Of a stretch of 64,000 nucleotides of DNA, positions 1 to 10,354 are shown one piece after another (positions within the stretch are counted from its first letter, which is position 1; each line of letters starts with the position of its first letter). The position numbers and the translations under genes are program-made. The notes beneath the pieces are model-generated. The model did no database searches, was not told the DNA's origin, and saw only the letters and a list, made by a program, of their open reading frames with translations. This stretch comes from Saprospiraceae bacterium. GTDB taxonomy: Bacteria; Bacteroidota; Bacteroidia; Chitinophagales; Saprospiraceae. Location: assembly GCA_016708265.1 (NCBI GenBank), contig JADJGA010000004.1, forward strand, positions 1 to 64,000, in the 5' to 3' direction.

Positions 1-2273
1 TCTTCCGCCGGTCTGTTCAGGGAAATGTTCAGTACATTTTAGCCATAACATTTGAGTAAAGGCATGATTGAGAACCATATCATTAAAAACCTGGATCTTT
101 CTTTTATGGCATTCATCGATGAATTGTTTCAGATCATTTTGCGTGCCATAAGCCTTATCAGGGGCAAAATAGAAATTAGGATTATAGCCCCAGCTTGAAT
201 TACCTTCAAATTCAGATACAGGCATGACATGGATTGCATTGATACCTAAACCCTTTATGTAATCCAGTTTTTGTATTGCTGCAAGGTATGTACCTTCCTC
301 GGTAAAATCCCTGAAATGCAGTTCAAATATATTCAGTTCATTTATCGATGGTTTTACAAATGAAACTGCTGTCCAGTTATATTCCTGCTGATTTGTCTGA
401 AAGACTGATGCCCTGCCGGAAGCCTGGACTCTGTAATCGATCAGATCAGGATAAGTTGATTCGGGTATATACTGATCATCAGGATCTGATACTTTGTCCG
501 TATAAGGATCTACAATCTGTAAAATGCCGTCAACAAGATATTGAAATACATATTCCTGTCGGGGTTTAAACCGGATATTTCAATCCACCAGTAATCACCC
601 CTGTCATCATCACCATCAGAGTCAGCAGTACCATCCCATCCATCCCTGTCTCTTTTCATCTTACAGCTTTCTGATGCTGTCCAGTTATTAAAATCTCCGA
701 CCACATAAACTACATTTTTTGGAATGGTATTTCCCGTACCTGAGATAGTCCCGGTACCTTTCTTATATCTTGTGTAGGTTGGAGCGTGAAGTACAAGTGT
801 AACTTTTGTCGGATCTGACTCGTGATAATTGATGCCCGGCTTTGTCCATGACGGACGTGATGCAATTTCAACAGGATTATAACCTTTGATGGAAAATGTT
901 TTATACTTGATTGTTGAAGAAAAATCAGTGGTAAGTTTAAATTTTCTTTTTGGTGTACCTGTAATGTTTATCGTATGCGTAAAACCGGTTCCCATTTTGT
1001 GTAGCGAGTGTAGAAATATAGCTTCCGGTAAGTGTGTCTATTTCAGTTAATGTCCAGCTTACTGGTGGGTTATTTGCAATTGCCGTGTACAAGGCTCTGA
1101 CCGATTTCACCGTAATGAACAGGATACTGAGAGTTGAAGTTATTAAAATAATTTCCGGGATTGACTGCATTAAAATAATTTTGACTGTTATTATCAACTT
1201 TTAAGTTTCCTGAGCATTTCTGAAAGGAAATTCAAACCAAATATGTCTTTGTCATCAGGTACCTGATAAAAAACTCTTAATCCCGGGTTTATTATTATTT
1301 GCCAGTTGTTTCCTCCTGTATTTGTCATTTCACCGATACCATCATCCTGTCCCCAGTTACCTATGGTATGATCGAATGAAGTTGGAGTATTCTGTTGTGA
1401 TGATACACCTGAATGTAAATATACTTTTGCAGCTCCTGCAAGTGCAGTGCCGGATGCATCAAAGGTGATCGTGACCTGTTCGTCATCGGCTGGAAGAGAT
1501 GGACTTACTGTGATAGCTCCGGAAAGTACAGTATAGAGTAATTGGATCCGTTGGTAGTATTGCCGTTTATCGTGTACCAGTCTGCATTTTCATGTGATAT
1601 TGCAAGTCCGGGACGAGGTTAAAATAATAATAAACATTTGTTCCGGGAGATTGTGCCAGAATAACTCCGTTGTATACCGTGCTGTTTCCCGTCATTTCAA
1701 TACTTGAAGAACTGGACCAATTGTTGATCGTATATCGCAGATAAACTGACTGGCCGGGATTGAGATTATTATCCAAAGTCGCTGTTACAGTTACCGGTGA
1801 GGAGCCACCTACATTTGATGCAATCGGGCTCTGGCTCACTGAAATAACATTTCTTACAGCTCCCTGAACTTCAAAAACAAGTAGCTGAGGAAGTTTGAAA
1901 TGCCATCTCCATATTTGGTTCTGAATAAATAATTATACTGACCTGGAGTGCCTGCTACATTGATGAAATACGCTTTACCGGCAGCTCCCCATGTTTCAAG
2001 GTTAACAGGAGTATTTAGTAAAACCTGAATGTCACTGTTGCCGCTTGGTCCATGTGTTCTCTGCTGACTGTTCCAGTCGGTATATAATCTGAAATACCTG
2101 TTTCCTGCACCTGATGAATTCTGATAAGTCTTGCCGAATGCTGAACCAAAGCCAGTTCCGCTCCAGTAGTCAGTATTCCACCAGCCGGTTCCCCATCCGT
2201 CACCGGAGCGGAAACTGTTCTGACCTTTCATATCTGAATTTACAGATATCACCAAAAAAAGTGTAAATATCAA
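1..2273 (-). CDS. GH13 alpha-amylase family glycosidase, modular, 5' part only, frameshifted
   Basis: Secreted starch-type glycoside hydrolase. The stretch from about 560 down to 1 reads without interruption as the start of a GH13 (beta/alpha)8 barrel: FELHFRDFT, the GINAIHVMPV strand, WGYNP and DMVLNHA (conserved region I, D-x-V-x-N-H). The remainder of the barrel, with the catalytic Asp/Glu/Asp, lies beyond the left edge. Upstream of the barrel are beta-sandwich modules typical of Bacteroidota amylases: an aromatic N-terminal module (about 2200-1860), a second sandwich (1839-1567), and a pullulanase-like E-set module with VVYVVGDFNNW (about 990-510). A hydrophobic signal segment (LIFTLFLVISVNS) begins the protein; the true initiator is unclear because an indel lies near 2310. 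At least four frame changes occur between 2273 and 510. The family is certain; substrate is inferred as alpha-glucan. Confidence 0.85.
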
Positions 2274-2486
2274 AACAGAAAATATCTGATTGTAAATGAT
2301 TTTCTTATTCTATTTTGTATAAAGCATATTCTTTCATTTATTGCTGATTGAATCGATAGTCAATTTTTTCGCTAAATTAATAGAGACGATGCAAAAACAA
2401 CTATAAACAATACAATTTTTAAATTTATTGGTCTATTCTTAGATCAGAGGACCATTCCCGGGGAGCATAATGATAATTTTATTCTA

Positions 2487-3568
2487 TCATTGAGTTTTTA
2501 AAATTTTTTTTCTGCGCATATTGTTGCTAAAAAACTTATAGAAAATAGTAGGATTGACTGACAGAGGTATAGTGAAAATCAGCATCAGAATATTAAAATA
2601 TGGACTTAAAAAATATATCCCAAAAGTCATCAATATCCCATGGGAAAATAGCGTGATCTCAGTAAGTACAAGAGAGATGACATAGAGTACAGTTGTTAAA
2701 ATATTAATAAATGAATTCACAAATATTCCGGTTCTGAAAGCATAACTGATTATAAATGAACTGATAAATCCAAGTGTTACAAGATGCATATATCCGACAA
2801 TCAGCTGTCCTTTCAAAAGGTAACTTGTTTCTGCAAGGTAAGGTATCGACTGACTCATTTGCAAAGTACTTTTAGTAGCAGTGAAATCCATGCTAAAGAA
2901 AAAGTATTTTCTCAGGCAATAAAGCACTTCTGAGATATTCTGACACAAACCGGGTTAAATATATTACCGGAACAATTAGAATAGATGCTCCCAGGAAATT
3001 CAGAAAATTGAAAACAGGGGAACTTTATTCCAGAGAAGTGAACCGGAATATGTGAGGACTGTACCTGTGATAAGCAACAAAAATAAGATATGAATTTTTT
3101 TCTGCCCTCAAGTTCTTTGTAATATTTGAGTTTTTTAAAAAAAGGACAAAGAATGACAAATGTGATAAAACCATTGATCAGGAAATGAAGATAAAAATAT
3201 ATATTGTAGAAATAGAACGGGGTCTTTTTCATTCCGGTAACGATCAATACAGGCAAACCCATGTGGAGATGCTTGAAATGAAATAAAAGACAATAGCGCT
3301 TTGATAAAATATATGCAAATGGGACATTTTGCGGGGTTTTCTACAGTACTGATGTTTTGAACACCTTATAAAAACCATAATAACTTACAAGAAGAAATAA
3401 TACCAGAGACAATTGAAATGATACTATATCCGGAAATAATGAAACTGATTCCCGAAACAATTACAATGAGTAAAAGTATGACGAGAAGAATATTTGTTCC
3501 TGTTTTATAATAAACATAAAGAAACCCAGTGCTATCCCAAACCATTTTCTGACCATGCTGTCTGTCAT
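2487..3568 (-). CDS. polytopic membrane protein, uncharacterised, frameshifted
   Basis: A damaged gene for a multi-spanning inner-membrane protein. The ATG at 3568 gives MTDSMVRKWFGIALGF, then the frame changes several times. Hydrophobic helices can be followed through three frames: ILLVILLLIVIVSGISFII (about 3450), FKHLHMGLPVLIV (3270), YLHFLINGFITFVIL (3170) and four or five more helices between 2900 and 2500. His residues inside helices (HFKHLHMG, YLHFLING) recall the uncharacterised haem-copper-oxidase-like membrane proteins of Bacteroidota, but no complete motif is preserved, so this is only a resemblance. It is probably a broken copy of a real gene because the hydrophobicity pattern continues across the frame changes. 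It stands alone, with a mobile-type repeat only 16 bp upstream of its start. Confidence 0.45.
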
Positions 3569-3583
3569 AAAAATACTAATTAT

Positions 3584-3923
3584 GAAGTTGTTTTAAAATA
3601 TATTTTTTGAACCAATTGTATATTATTCATTTTTAAGTAAATACCCTATTGAATATTTGTTTTATTTTGGACCTTATTTTGTAATTATAAACTTTAATTT
3701 TTTATTAACTTCTCTACTTTTTGAGTCGTCAAAAAGTAGCAAAAAACTCGTGCGAAATTAAACTCGCAAACCTTTTATCTATTATAAAACAACAAGTTAT
3801 CACGTTTTCTATTACGAAAATTTTACCTACAAGGTTTCTGTAAAATTTCCTGCATTTTCCAGCTCAGACTCCCGATTATTATCGGGATCGCACAATCCTT
3901 TCCATGAGTTTTTCAACAACTTC
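3584..3923. mobile_element. MITE-like element R3, copy 1
   Basis: A non-coding element with inverted ends GAAGTTGTT at 3584 and AACAACTTC ending at 3923. The same sequence, diverged but collinear, is found at 33507-33875. Shared interior landmarks are TTTTTGAGTCGTCAAAAAGT, AACAACAAGTTATCACGTTTT, TTTTACCTACAAGG and a small palindrome CCCGATTATTATCGGGA. The second copy interrupts another repeat whose uninterrupted version is present at 36.8 kb, so the borders rest on an empty-site comparison. No transposase is encoded, so it would have to be moved in trans. Confidence 0.6.
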
Positions 3924-4008
3924 TATGCTTTTGTGTTGCAAATATAAAAAATAAGCTGCCTTTATGAAAAGAGCAGCTTATGAATATATTTAAAACCCGA
4001 CCGGATTA

Positions 4009-5134
4009 TTATTCGGCAGCAAGCACTTTTTCTATCGCTTCTTCAAGGTTAAATCTTGGATTTATTGCGGCAATATTTCCCTTTTTGTCTACAAGAAAAG
4101 TTTTGGGTATTGATTCAACTCCATAGTTTTTTGCAGCTTTACAATCCCATTTGTCCAATTCACTGACATGGTAATCCCAGCTCAGGTTGTTCTTTTCTAT
4201 CGCTGCTATCCATTTTGTTTTATGGGATTCCTTTGCAGCCTGTAATGAGGCTGCATCCGTATATCTTGCGGCAGACCTCTCATCAATACCATCCAGTGAA
4301 ACACTGTAAACGGTAAATCCTTTATTTTTATATTTTCATACGTTGCTGTTAACTCAGGAAATGATCTTAAGCATGGACCGCACCAGCTTGCCCAAAAATC
4401 TATAAGGACTATTTTCCCTTTCAACTCAGAAAGTTTTCTGATCTTGCCGTTAGTATCCGGCATTGCAATATCAGGTGCAGGTTTGCCAACCTGAATTTTC
4501 TCCATAGCTACCGCTCCTGCTTGTTGTTGCTGCAATTGCAGTACAAGACCTGCATAATCCTTGCTAAGATACAGGTCAGGATATTTGCTGGTCATATTTT
4601 ACTCATCTGCTCATGCATCCCCACATATTCAGGTCTGAAGCTAAACACATTCGCCAGTATCATAGCACCAACCAGTGGATCCTCGTTTTTTGCCTGTTCT
4701 CCAAGACTGTTGACATCAACTTTACCTTCTTCGCTGCATTCATAGTATTCAAGAATTTATCAGTGAGTGCTGATCCTTTAACAGTTGCAAAATTGTTATT
4801 AAAATTTGCATAAGTTCCGGCTATCTCAATCTGTTTTCTTTACCGTCAAGTATAAAAAAACTGCATTTCTTCCCGACCTGACCCTGTAATAATAGCCTGT
4901 TCCGGGATTGGTATCCAGCCTGATATCAAGTTTGTCATCTTTTGCAGTTACTTCATTAAGTATTGCTGTTTGCCCGTTAATACTTATCCTTTCAAAAAAA
5001 TAGCTGATTACCGCTAAGTCCTTCAACAGTTCCTGTTACACTGAATCCAGAAGCATTTTTAGTAGATTGATTACATGCAATAGTGCTCAGAACCATCATT
5101 AACATAAATGTCAATACATAATTAATTTTCTCAT
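4009..5134 (-). CDS. TlpA-type thiol:disulfide oxidoreductase with DUF4369-like N-terminus, lipoprotein
   Basis: Extracytoplasmic thioredoxin-fold protein. The ATG at 5134 gives MRKLIMY and a hydrophobic signal ending in a lipobox-like TIAC, so it is probably a lipoprotein. The N-terminal part (about 5040-4830, FSVTGTVEGLSGNQLFFERI) is the beta-rich DUF4369 type often fused to such thioredoxins in Bacteroidota. The C-terminal part carries the AhpC/TSA-TlpA signature: VGKPAPDIAMPDTNGK, then ASWCGPCLRSFPEL with the redox CxxC pair, and near the end a cis-Pro-like VESIPKTFLVDKKGNIAA. The gene has at least four indels (near 5100, 4850, 4600 and 4290). It probably reduces or isomerises disulfides of exported proteins. 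It has no close operon partners. The stop is TAA at 4009-4011. Confidence 0.85.
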
Positions 5135-5571
5135 TTTAAAATAGTTAGTTATTAATTTTTAGTTTTAATTTATAATTGTTATTTTGACCAAACAAAATTT
5201 TTATTAAATTGTTCAGATTTTATTTAAAATATACCGGTAATAACACTGATTATGCATAAATTGGAGCCATAAAAACAAGCCATAAAAGTGGTTTACAGTA
5301 AATGGCTTTTAAATTAATACAGCTAAAACCAAAGAGTAGTACACCAAACCCGAATAGTGTTTAAAATAACGAACTGGCATCCAATAATTTTCATGATCTT
5401 GCTATCTGTTTGCTTTGGTATATTGTTCAACTTCATAAGAGATGTCGCCGGACTTCCTTTCTTTTCCATTGGTTTAACCCAATGCTAATTCTGTTAAACT
5501 CCTTCCCAGTTTTTGGTGATTAATCAAGGGTTAATGAGTCTGATCTGCAGTTGTTATTAATTTATATTATT

Positions 5572-5852
5572 AATGCGAATCAAGGGTTGAAAATTAAAGT
5601 TAACCACGAAGGTTCATGAAGAAGAATCACGAAGAATCACGAAGAAAAATCCCATAATAATGAAATTTGTAGAAATTTAAATAAAAATTGGACTTTAAAT
5701 ATGCCTTTCGATCAATTTTAAATGTACAACGCTTCAAAAATGGTATAAAAAGAGTAATATTGTTATCAGTATAATCAAACTTAGTGTCACTTTAGTACTT
5801 TGTGACACTTTGTGGTACAATTGAAATATGTATTTAACCCTTGATTCGCATT
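5572..5852. repeat. inverted-repeat-bounded intergenic element (281 bp)
   Basis: A gene-free stretch of almost 900 bp (5135-6030) contains this element. Its ends are a perfect 17-bp inverted repeat: AATGCGAATCAAGGGTT at 5572-5588 and its reverse complement at 5836-5852. A partial third copy of the motif (AATCAAGGGTTAATG) lies at 5522. The interior has CACGAAG iterations near the left end and CACTTTGTG-type words near the right end, so it could fold on itself over a longer distance. No ORF is visible. It looks like a MITE or a palindromic intergenic repeat. The flanks outside the element show nothing I recognise. Confidence 0.5.
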
Positions 5853-6010
5853 ATTAATAATCAATAAATGCAGGATTATTGTTGTTTGAGACAACACCAC
5901 CCACTCCAGTTTAAAAGTTTAGTCACTGAACTATCAGTGACAATGATATTGCTGTAAACTGTCTATGCCATATTAATTGAATCCAGTACCCTGAAATCCA
6001 AATGAATTTT

Positions 6011-6018
6011 TAATTTTG
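6011..6018 (+). promoter_or_regulatory. TAnnTTTG -7 element for moeA operon
   Basis: TAATTTTG matches the Bacteroidota sigma-ABfr -7 consensus TAnnTTTG and lies 12 bp before the moeA ATG. No good -33 TTG at the usual 19-21 bp spacing was found, so this is only moderately supported. The leader would be very short. Confidence 0.4.
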
Positions 6019-6030
6019 TAAAACAAAGTG

Positions 6031-7192
6031 ATGATCTCTCATTCAGAAGCTCTAAATATAGTTTTGAACACTGACTTTTGCACAGGTGTGGAATTTATTT
6101 CCATTTATGACAGTTTCAGCCGCATTTTGAGCAAAGATGTTTATTCAGATATAAATATGCCTCCTTTTGATAAAAGCATGGTGGATGGTTATGCATGCAG
6201 GAAGGATGACCTGACTAAGGAACTTATTATAGATCGCATTGTAGCTGCAGGCGAAAATGATAAACTGGCAATACAGCCTGGTCATTGTGTAAAGATAATG
6301 ACAGGAGCTCCGGTGCCGACCGGTGCTGAAGTTGTTGTAATGGTTGAGGATACAGAAATGGCAGGTGATAAACTGATTATTAACAATCAAAATACTTCTG
6401 TTAATATTTCTCCCAAAGGTGAAGATATAAATATTGGTGATAAAGTCCTCAGCAAAGGAACATTAATAAAACCATTACATTGCAGGATTCTCGCCACTCT
6501 GGGATACAAGGAAGTTGAGGTATTTAAAAAAGCTAAAGTAGGTATTATCGTAACGGGTGATGAAATTGGAGCCTGGTAATCCGATAACAGAAGGACAGAT
6601 CTATAATGCCAATGCTGCCCAGTTTATTAATTATTGCAATTCTCTGGGTTTGAAACCTGATTATTACGGCATTGCTGAAGACAATTATGAAAAAGTTTCG
6701 GAAACTATCAGTCTGATGTTAAATCGAAATGATGTTCTCATAATTACAGGCGGTGTTTCAATGGGGATTATGATTATGTTGCTCCGGCTATTAAAAACTC
6801 AGGACTGAGGTAAAGTTTGAAAGCATAGCAGCCCAACCCGGACGACCCCTGGTTTATGCGACTGACAACAAAAAATTCTGTTTTGGTATGCCCGGGAATC
6901 CTGTTTCAGGGCTTGTACTTTTTGAGACTATTGTAAAACCATTTCTTTATAAGATCATGGGCCATGATTTCCCTCCTGGAATGTTTCCTTTCAGATTATG
7001 TGAAAAAAAAGAAAGAAAGCACAGAAGATCATATTACCTGTTATGCTTATCGGTACAGATACCGTAATACCTATAGATTATCATGGCTCAGCACATCTCA
7101 ATTCCTATTCTGAAGCTTTTGGAATTATAGCTCTGGATGAAGGAGTATTTGAAATACCGGCAGGTGAAATAGTTTATGTTAGACAGATATAA
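6031..7192 (+). CDS. moeA: molybdopterin molybdenumtransferase MoeA, frameshifted
   Basis: Inserts molybdenum into adenylylated molybdopterin in the last step of molybdenum cofactor synthesis, in the cytosol. The N-terminus shows the MoeA domain with MPPFDKSMVDGYA and VKIMTGAPVPTGAEVVVMVEDT. The MoCF-binding (MogA-like) domain follows with GIIVTGDEI, then IYNANAAQFINY and VLIITGGVSMG. A C-terminal MoeA domain IV follows, ending with VYVRQI. GTG at 6028 could also initiate, but the ATG at 6031 is the conventional choice. Frame shifts near 6570, 6770 and 7000 split it; total length of about 387 codons fits the family. It is first in an operon with moaA (17-bp overlap), moaC and a MOSC-MogA fusion. 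Confidence 0.92.
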
Positions 7193-7938
7193 AAGAAATA
7201 TTACATATTTAAGGATATCGGTTACAGACAGATGTGATCTTCGATATTATTTAATTGTATGCCTGAAGAAGGTATCAGGCTTGTCCGGCATGAAGATATA
7301 TTGAGTTATGATGAAATAATTGAAGTATGTAAAGCAGCAGTTGAATTGGGGGTGACAAAAATCAAAATTACCGGAGGAGAACCATTGGTTAGGAAAGAAT
7401 TGAGTACCTGGTAGAGGCAATATCAAAAATTGAAGGGCTTGAAGACCTGGAATGACGTCAAACGGGATTTTACTCGAAATTTTGCCCAAATACTGAAAGA
7501 TGCCGGACTGATGCGTATCAATATCAGCCTTGACACATGATCCGGAAGAATATACACGGATTACAAGGAGGGGATATTAAAAAGTATTACGTGGAATTGA
7601 TTCTGCCAAAGAGCCGGACTGGATCCAATCAAAATAAATACAGTTATTTTGATGAAAATGATATTGGAAAAAGAAAGTCTAATACGGTTTGCTAAAGAAA
7701 ATAATCTAAAGATCAGGTTTATTTCAAAGATGAATCTGCAAACCGGAGAGTTTTCAGTGGTAGATGGTGGTACTGGCGGGAATTGTAAAATATGCAACAG
7801 GGTAAGGTTAACTGCAAATGGATTCGTAAAGCCATGCCTGTTCTCGGATGATAAATACAATGTAAGAATACTGGGAGCTAAAAAGCATTGCTGCAGGCAA
7901 TTGATTTAAACCTGAAAAAGGAACAAAAGTATAAATGA
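7176..7938 (+). CDS. moaA: GTP 3',8-cyclase MoaA, compact form, frameshifted
   Basis: Radical-SAM enzyme that, with MoaC, makes cyclic pyranopterin monophosphate from GTP. The ATG at 7176, inside the end of moeA, gives MLDRYKRNITYLRISVTDRC, the standard MoaA start. CMPEEGI, KITGGEPLVRKE and INISLD follow, and the C-terminal second Fe-S site is present as GGNCKICNRVRLTANG and KPCLFSD. In the CX3CX2C radical-SAM site the middle Cys is not readable (TGT GAT CTT CGA TAT), at a point where an indel also occurs. The total of about 254 codons is shorter than the usual ~325; the region between the barrel and the C-terminal cluster is compact. Several indels are present. Stop TGA at 7936-7938. Confidence 0.88.
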
Positions 7939-7961
7939 TAATTTTATAATATAAGGGTAAA

Positions 7962-8426
7962 ATGGAAGACAAAGAATTTTCGCATATTGACAAAACAGGT
8001 AAGGCCATCTGGACGACGTAGGAGGGAGGCAACCCTGATAATAAAAGGACAGCTGTGGCAGAGGGATTTATAAGACTCAATGCAGATACCATAAAGATGA
8101 TAGATGAAAGTATGATCAAAAAGGTGATGTGCTTTCCATAGCCGAATTTGCCGGTATCATGGCAGCCAAGAAGACACCGGACTGATACCACTTTGCCATC
8201 AGATTAACCTGACTAAAGTAGAAGTAGTTGCTGAACCGGTAAATGAAGGCATAAAAGTGGTATCAACAGCAAATGTAATGGACAAACAGGTGTTGAAATG
8301 GAAGCCCTGACAGCGGTAAGCATTGCCCTTCTTACAATATACGATATGTGCAAGGCGGTCGATAAACAAATGGAGATCAGTGGTGTTCGGCTGGTTAGTA
8401 AGGAAAAGAAAGGAAATAAGAATTAG
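7962..8426 (+). CDS. moaC: cyclic pyranopterin monophosphate synthase MoaC, frameshifted
   Basis: Second enzyme of molybdopterin synthesis, acting on the product of MoaA. The ATG at 7962 gives MEDKEFSHIDKTGKA; an out-of-frame VDVGGK equivalent, RTAVAEGFIRL, KKGDVLSIAEFAGIMAAKKT, IPLCHQINLTKVEV, GVEMEALTAVSIALLTIYDM and the C-terminal ISGVRLVSKEKKG follow. All are MoaC landmarks, with the catalytic Lys/His region HQI preserved. About 155 codons is the normal size. Three or more indels (near 8010, 8170 and 8280) break the frame. It follows moaA by 23 bp in the same operon. Confidence 0.9.
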
Positions 8427-8660
8427 TTTTTAATTGTGGGTAAATGGTAGAAAGGTGATAAGGTGGAATTACGAATGAAACAAGAGTTACGAATTTCCTT
8501 TGCCCTAAGGGCTGAAAAACAGACAACGACAACTGAAAAATTACGAATTTTCTTGTGCCTAAGCAGACAACTGTAAAACCGACAACCGACAACTGAAAAA
8601 CATTCCAACCCCCAACTGAAAAACCCACCAGATCTGAACAAAATAGTGATATTTGTGATT
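8427..8660. repeat. low-complexity spacer with recurring short words
   Basis: Gene-free spacer within the molybdenum cofactor operon. It is made of repeated words such as TTACGAATT, GACAACGACAACTGAAAAA and CCGACAACTGAAAAAC. Similar spacers occur at 32.4-32.7, 58.3-58.4 and 63.6-63.9 kb. No coding or folded RNA signal seen. Confidence 0.45.
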
Positions 8661-8686
8661 ATTATTTTAGATAAACTAATGATGAA

Positions 8687-9613
8687 ATGGAATTTACGGT
8701 CAAATCGCTGAATATCTCAGAAGAAAAGGGTACAACAAAACATCCGGTGCATGAAATCACACTTAATGAAAATGGAATAATCGGTGATGCACACAACGGT
8801 GACTGGCACAGACAGGTCAGTCTGCTGGCTATTGAACAGATAAATACATTTTCTGATAAATATAAGAAAGAATTTAAAGCTAGTGATTTTGCCGAAAATA
8901 TCACTACTGAAGGAATTGATTTCACCAATGTTAAGATACTGGATATTCTTGAAAATGAAAGTGTAAAACTGATTATCACACAAAAAGGTAAAAAATGTCA
9001 TGGTGGTGGTTGTGCTATTTTTACCTCAGTAGGGCAGTGTGTTATGCCAAAGGAAGGCATATTCAGCAGGGTATTGAAGTATGGTACACTGAAACCGGGT
9101 GACACGATGAATTATAAACAGAAAATCTTCAAAGTAGCAGTTATTACACTGAGCGACAGGGCAAGCAGGGGAGAATATGAGGATTTAAGTGGTCCCGTTA
9201 TAAAAGATATGATTTCTACATTTTTTATGAGCATTGGCAGAAAGAGTGAGATAACCGGCATAATTATTCCCGATGATTCAGCTATGTTAAAAAAGAGCAT
9301 CATAGAATTGTCAGACTCCTGCGACATTGTTTTCACAACCGGTGGTACCGGAATCAGCAACAGGGATATAACCATTGAGACAATTACACCCATGCTTGAT
9401 AAACAGATACCGGGAATAACTGAGATGATCAGAATAAAATACGGTATGGAGAATCCTAAAGCCCTGCTTAGCAGGAGTGTTGCTGGTTCAATTGGCAGAA
9501 TGCTGATATTCTGCCTGCCGGGCAGCCCCAAAGCTGTAAGGGAGTATATAGCAGAGATCAGTAAAGTGCTGGAGCATCTGATCTACATGTTGAACGGTCT
9601 GGATAATCACTAA
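8687..9613 (+). CDS. MOSC domain - MogA/MoaB fusion protein
   Basis: A 308-residue intact fusion. Residues about 1-145 form a MOSC domain (HEITLNENGIIGDAHNGDWH, QVSLLA, SDFAENITTEGID and KCHGGGCAIF with the conserved Cys that carries a persulfide or binds metal-sulfur in this family). Residues about 150-305 form a MogA/MoaB domain (KVAVITLSDRASRGEYED, DIVFTTGGTGISNRDITIE, LPGSPKAVREYI), which adenylylates molybdopterin before MoeA inserts the metal. So one polypeptide combines the adenylyltransferase step with a MOSC sulfur- or metal-handling domain. It is the last gene of the moe/moa operon, 260 bp after moaC. Unlike its neighbours it has no frameshift. Confidence 0.9.
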   Translation: MEFTVKSLNISEEKGTTKHPVHEITLNENGIIGDAHNGDWHRQVSLLAIEQINTFSDKYKKEFKASDFAENITTEGIDFTNVKILDILENESVKLIITQKGKKCHGGGCAIFTSVGQCVMPKEGIFSRVLKYGTLKPGDTMNYKQKIFKVAVITLSDRASRGEYEDLSGPVIKDMISTFFMSIGRKSEITGIIIPDDSAMLKKSIIELSDSCDIVFTTGGTGISNRDITIETITPMLDKQIPGITEMIRIKYGMENPKALLSRSVAGSIGRMLIFCLPGSPKAVREYIAEISKVLEHLIYMLNGLDNH

Positions 9614-9622
9614 GTGTCAAAA

Positions 9623-10331
9623 TCAGATACTGATATAAAAATCTCTGACCAGACTGATATATTCTTCTGAGTACAGTTCGAAGCCGGTATATATTTTTAA
9701 CAGATTGTATTCAGTTTTACTACAGTTTCCTTTTTGTCAGTTCAATCAGTACCCTTTCCTTTTACTGGTATATACATCCCAATGCCGTGACAATCCAAAA
9801 TTAAACGATTTTCCCTTTCCGATAAATTGTAATCCTTCATTATAAGGCAAAATCACCGATAGTTTCCCTTTGTTTTCCAGAATTTCATGCGAATATTCAA
9901 GCAATTCAGTATGGCTGAGCCTTAAAGTATATCTTGCATTTTTTTAAGATCTGAAGGTGGTGGCAGTGAATTGCTGAAATAGGGTGGGTTGCAGATGATA
10001 TGATCATATTTTTGCAAAGTGCAGAGCCGGAACTCCTGCAATGAAGTATTGAAAATTTCGAGTCTGTCAGCCCATGGAGAATTCCTGAAATTATACTCTG
10101 CTTCTGAATAAGAATGTTCATCAGGTTCTATGCCAGTGATCTCAGCATTACTGTTTTTCTGAGCTGCCATGAGCGCTAATAATCCAGTACCTGTTCCAAT
10201 ATCAAGTATTTTTGCGGAAGATGCTGTATTGCACAGGCACCTAATAAAACACCATCGAAACCTACCTTGAAGGAGCTTTGATGGTGCTTTACACTGAATT
10301 GCCTGAAATAAAAAGTATTCTTATCAAGCAT
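9623..10331 (-). CDS. trmN: tRNA1(Val) (adenine(37)-N6)-methyltransferase TrmN6, frameshifted
   Basis: SAM-dependent methyltransferase that modifies A37 of tRNA-Val. The ATG at 10331 gives MLDKNTFYFRQFSVKHHQSS and VGFDGVLLGACA, the family's N-terminus. The SAM-binding motif reads KILDIGTGTGLLALMAAQK, followed by ITGIEPDEHSY and the N6-adenine catalytic motif NPPYF (IICNPPYFSNS). The C-terminus ends EEYISLVRDFYISI before TGA at 9623-9625. Indels near 10210, 9935 and 9730 disrupt the frame. About 236 codons is the expected length. It is 23 bp downstream of the DUF5689 lipoprotein gene on the same strand. Confidence 0.88.
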
Positions 10332-10354
10332 TTATCTCAATAAATTTTTATCTC

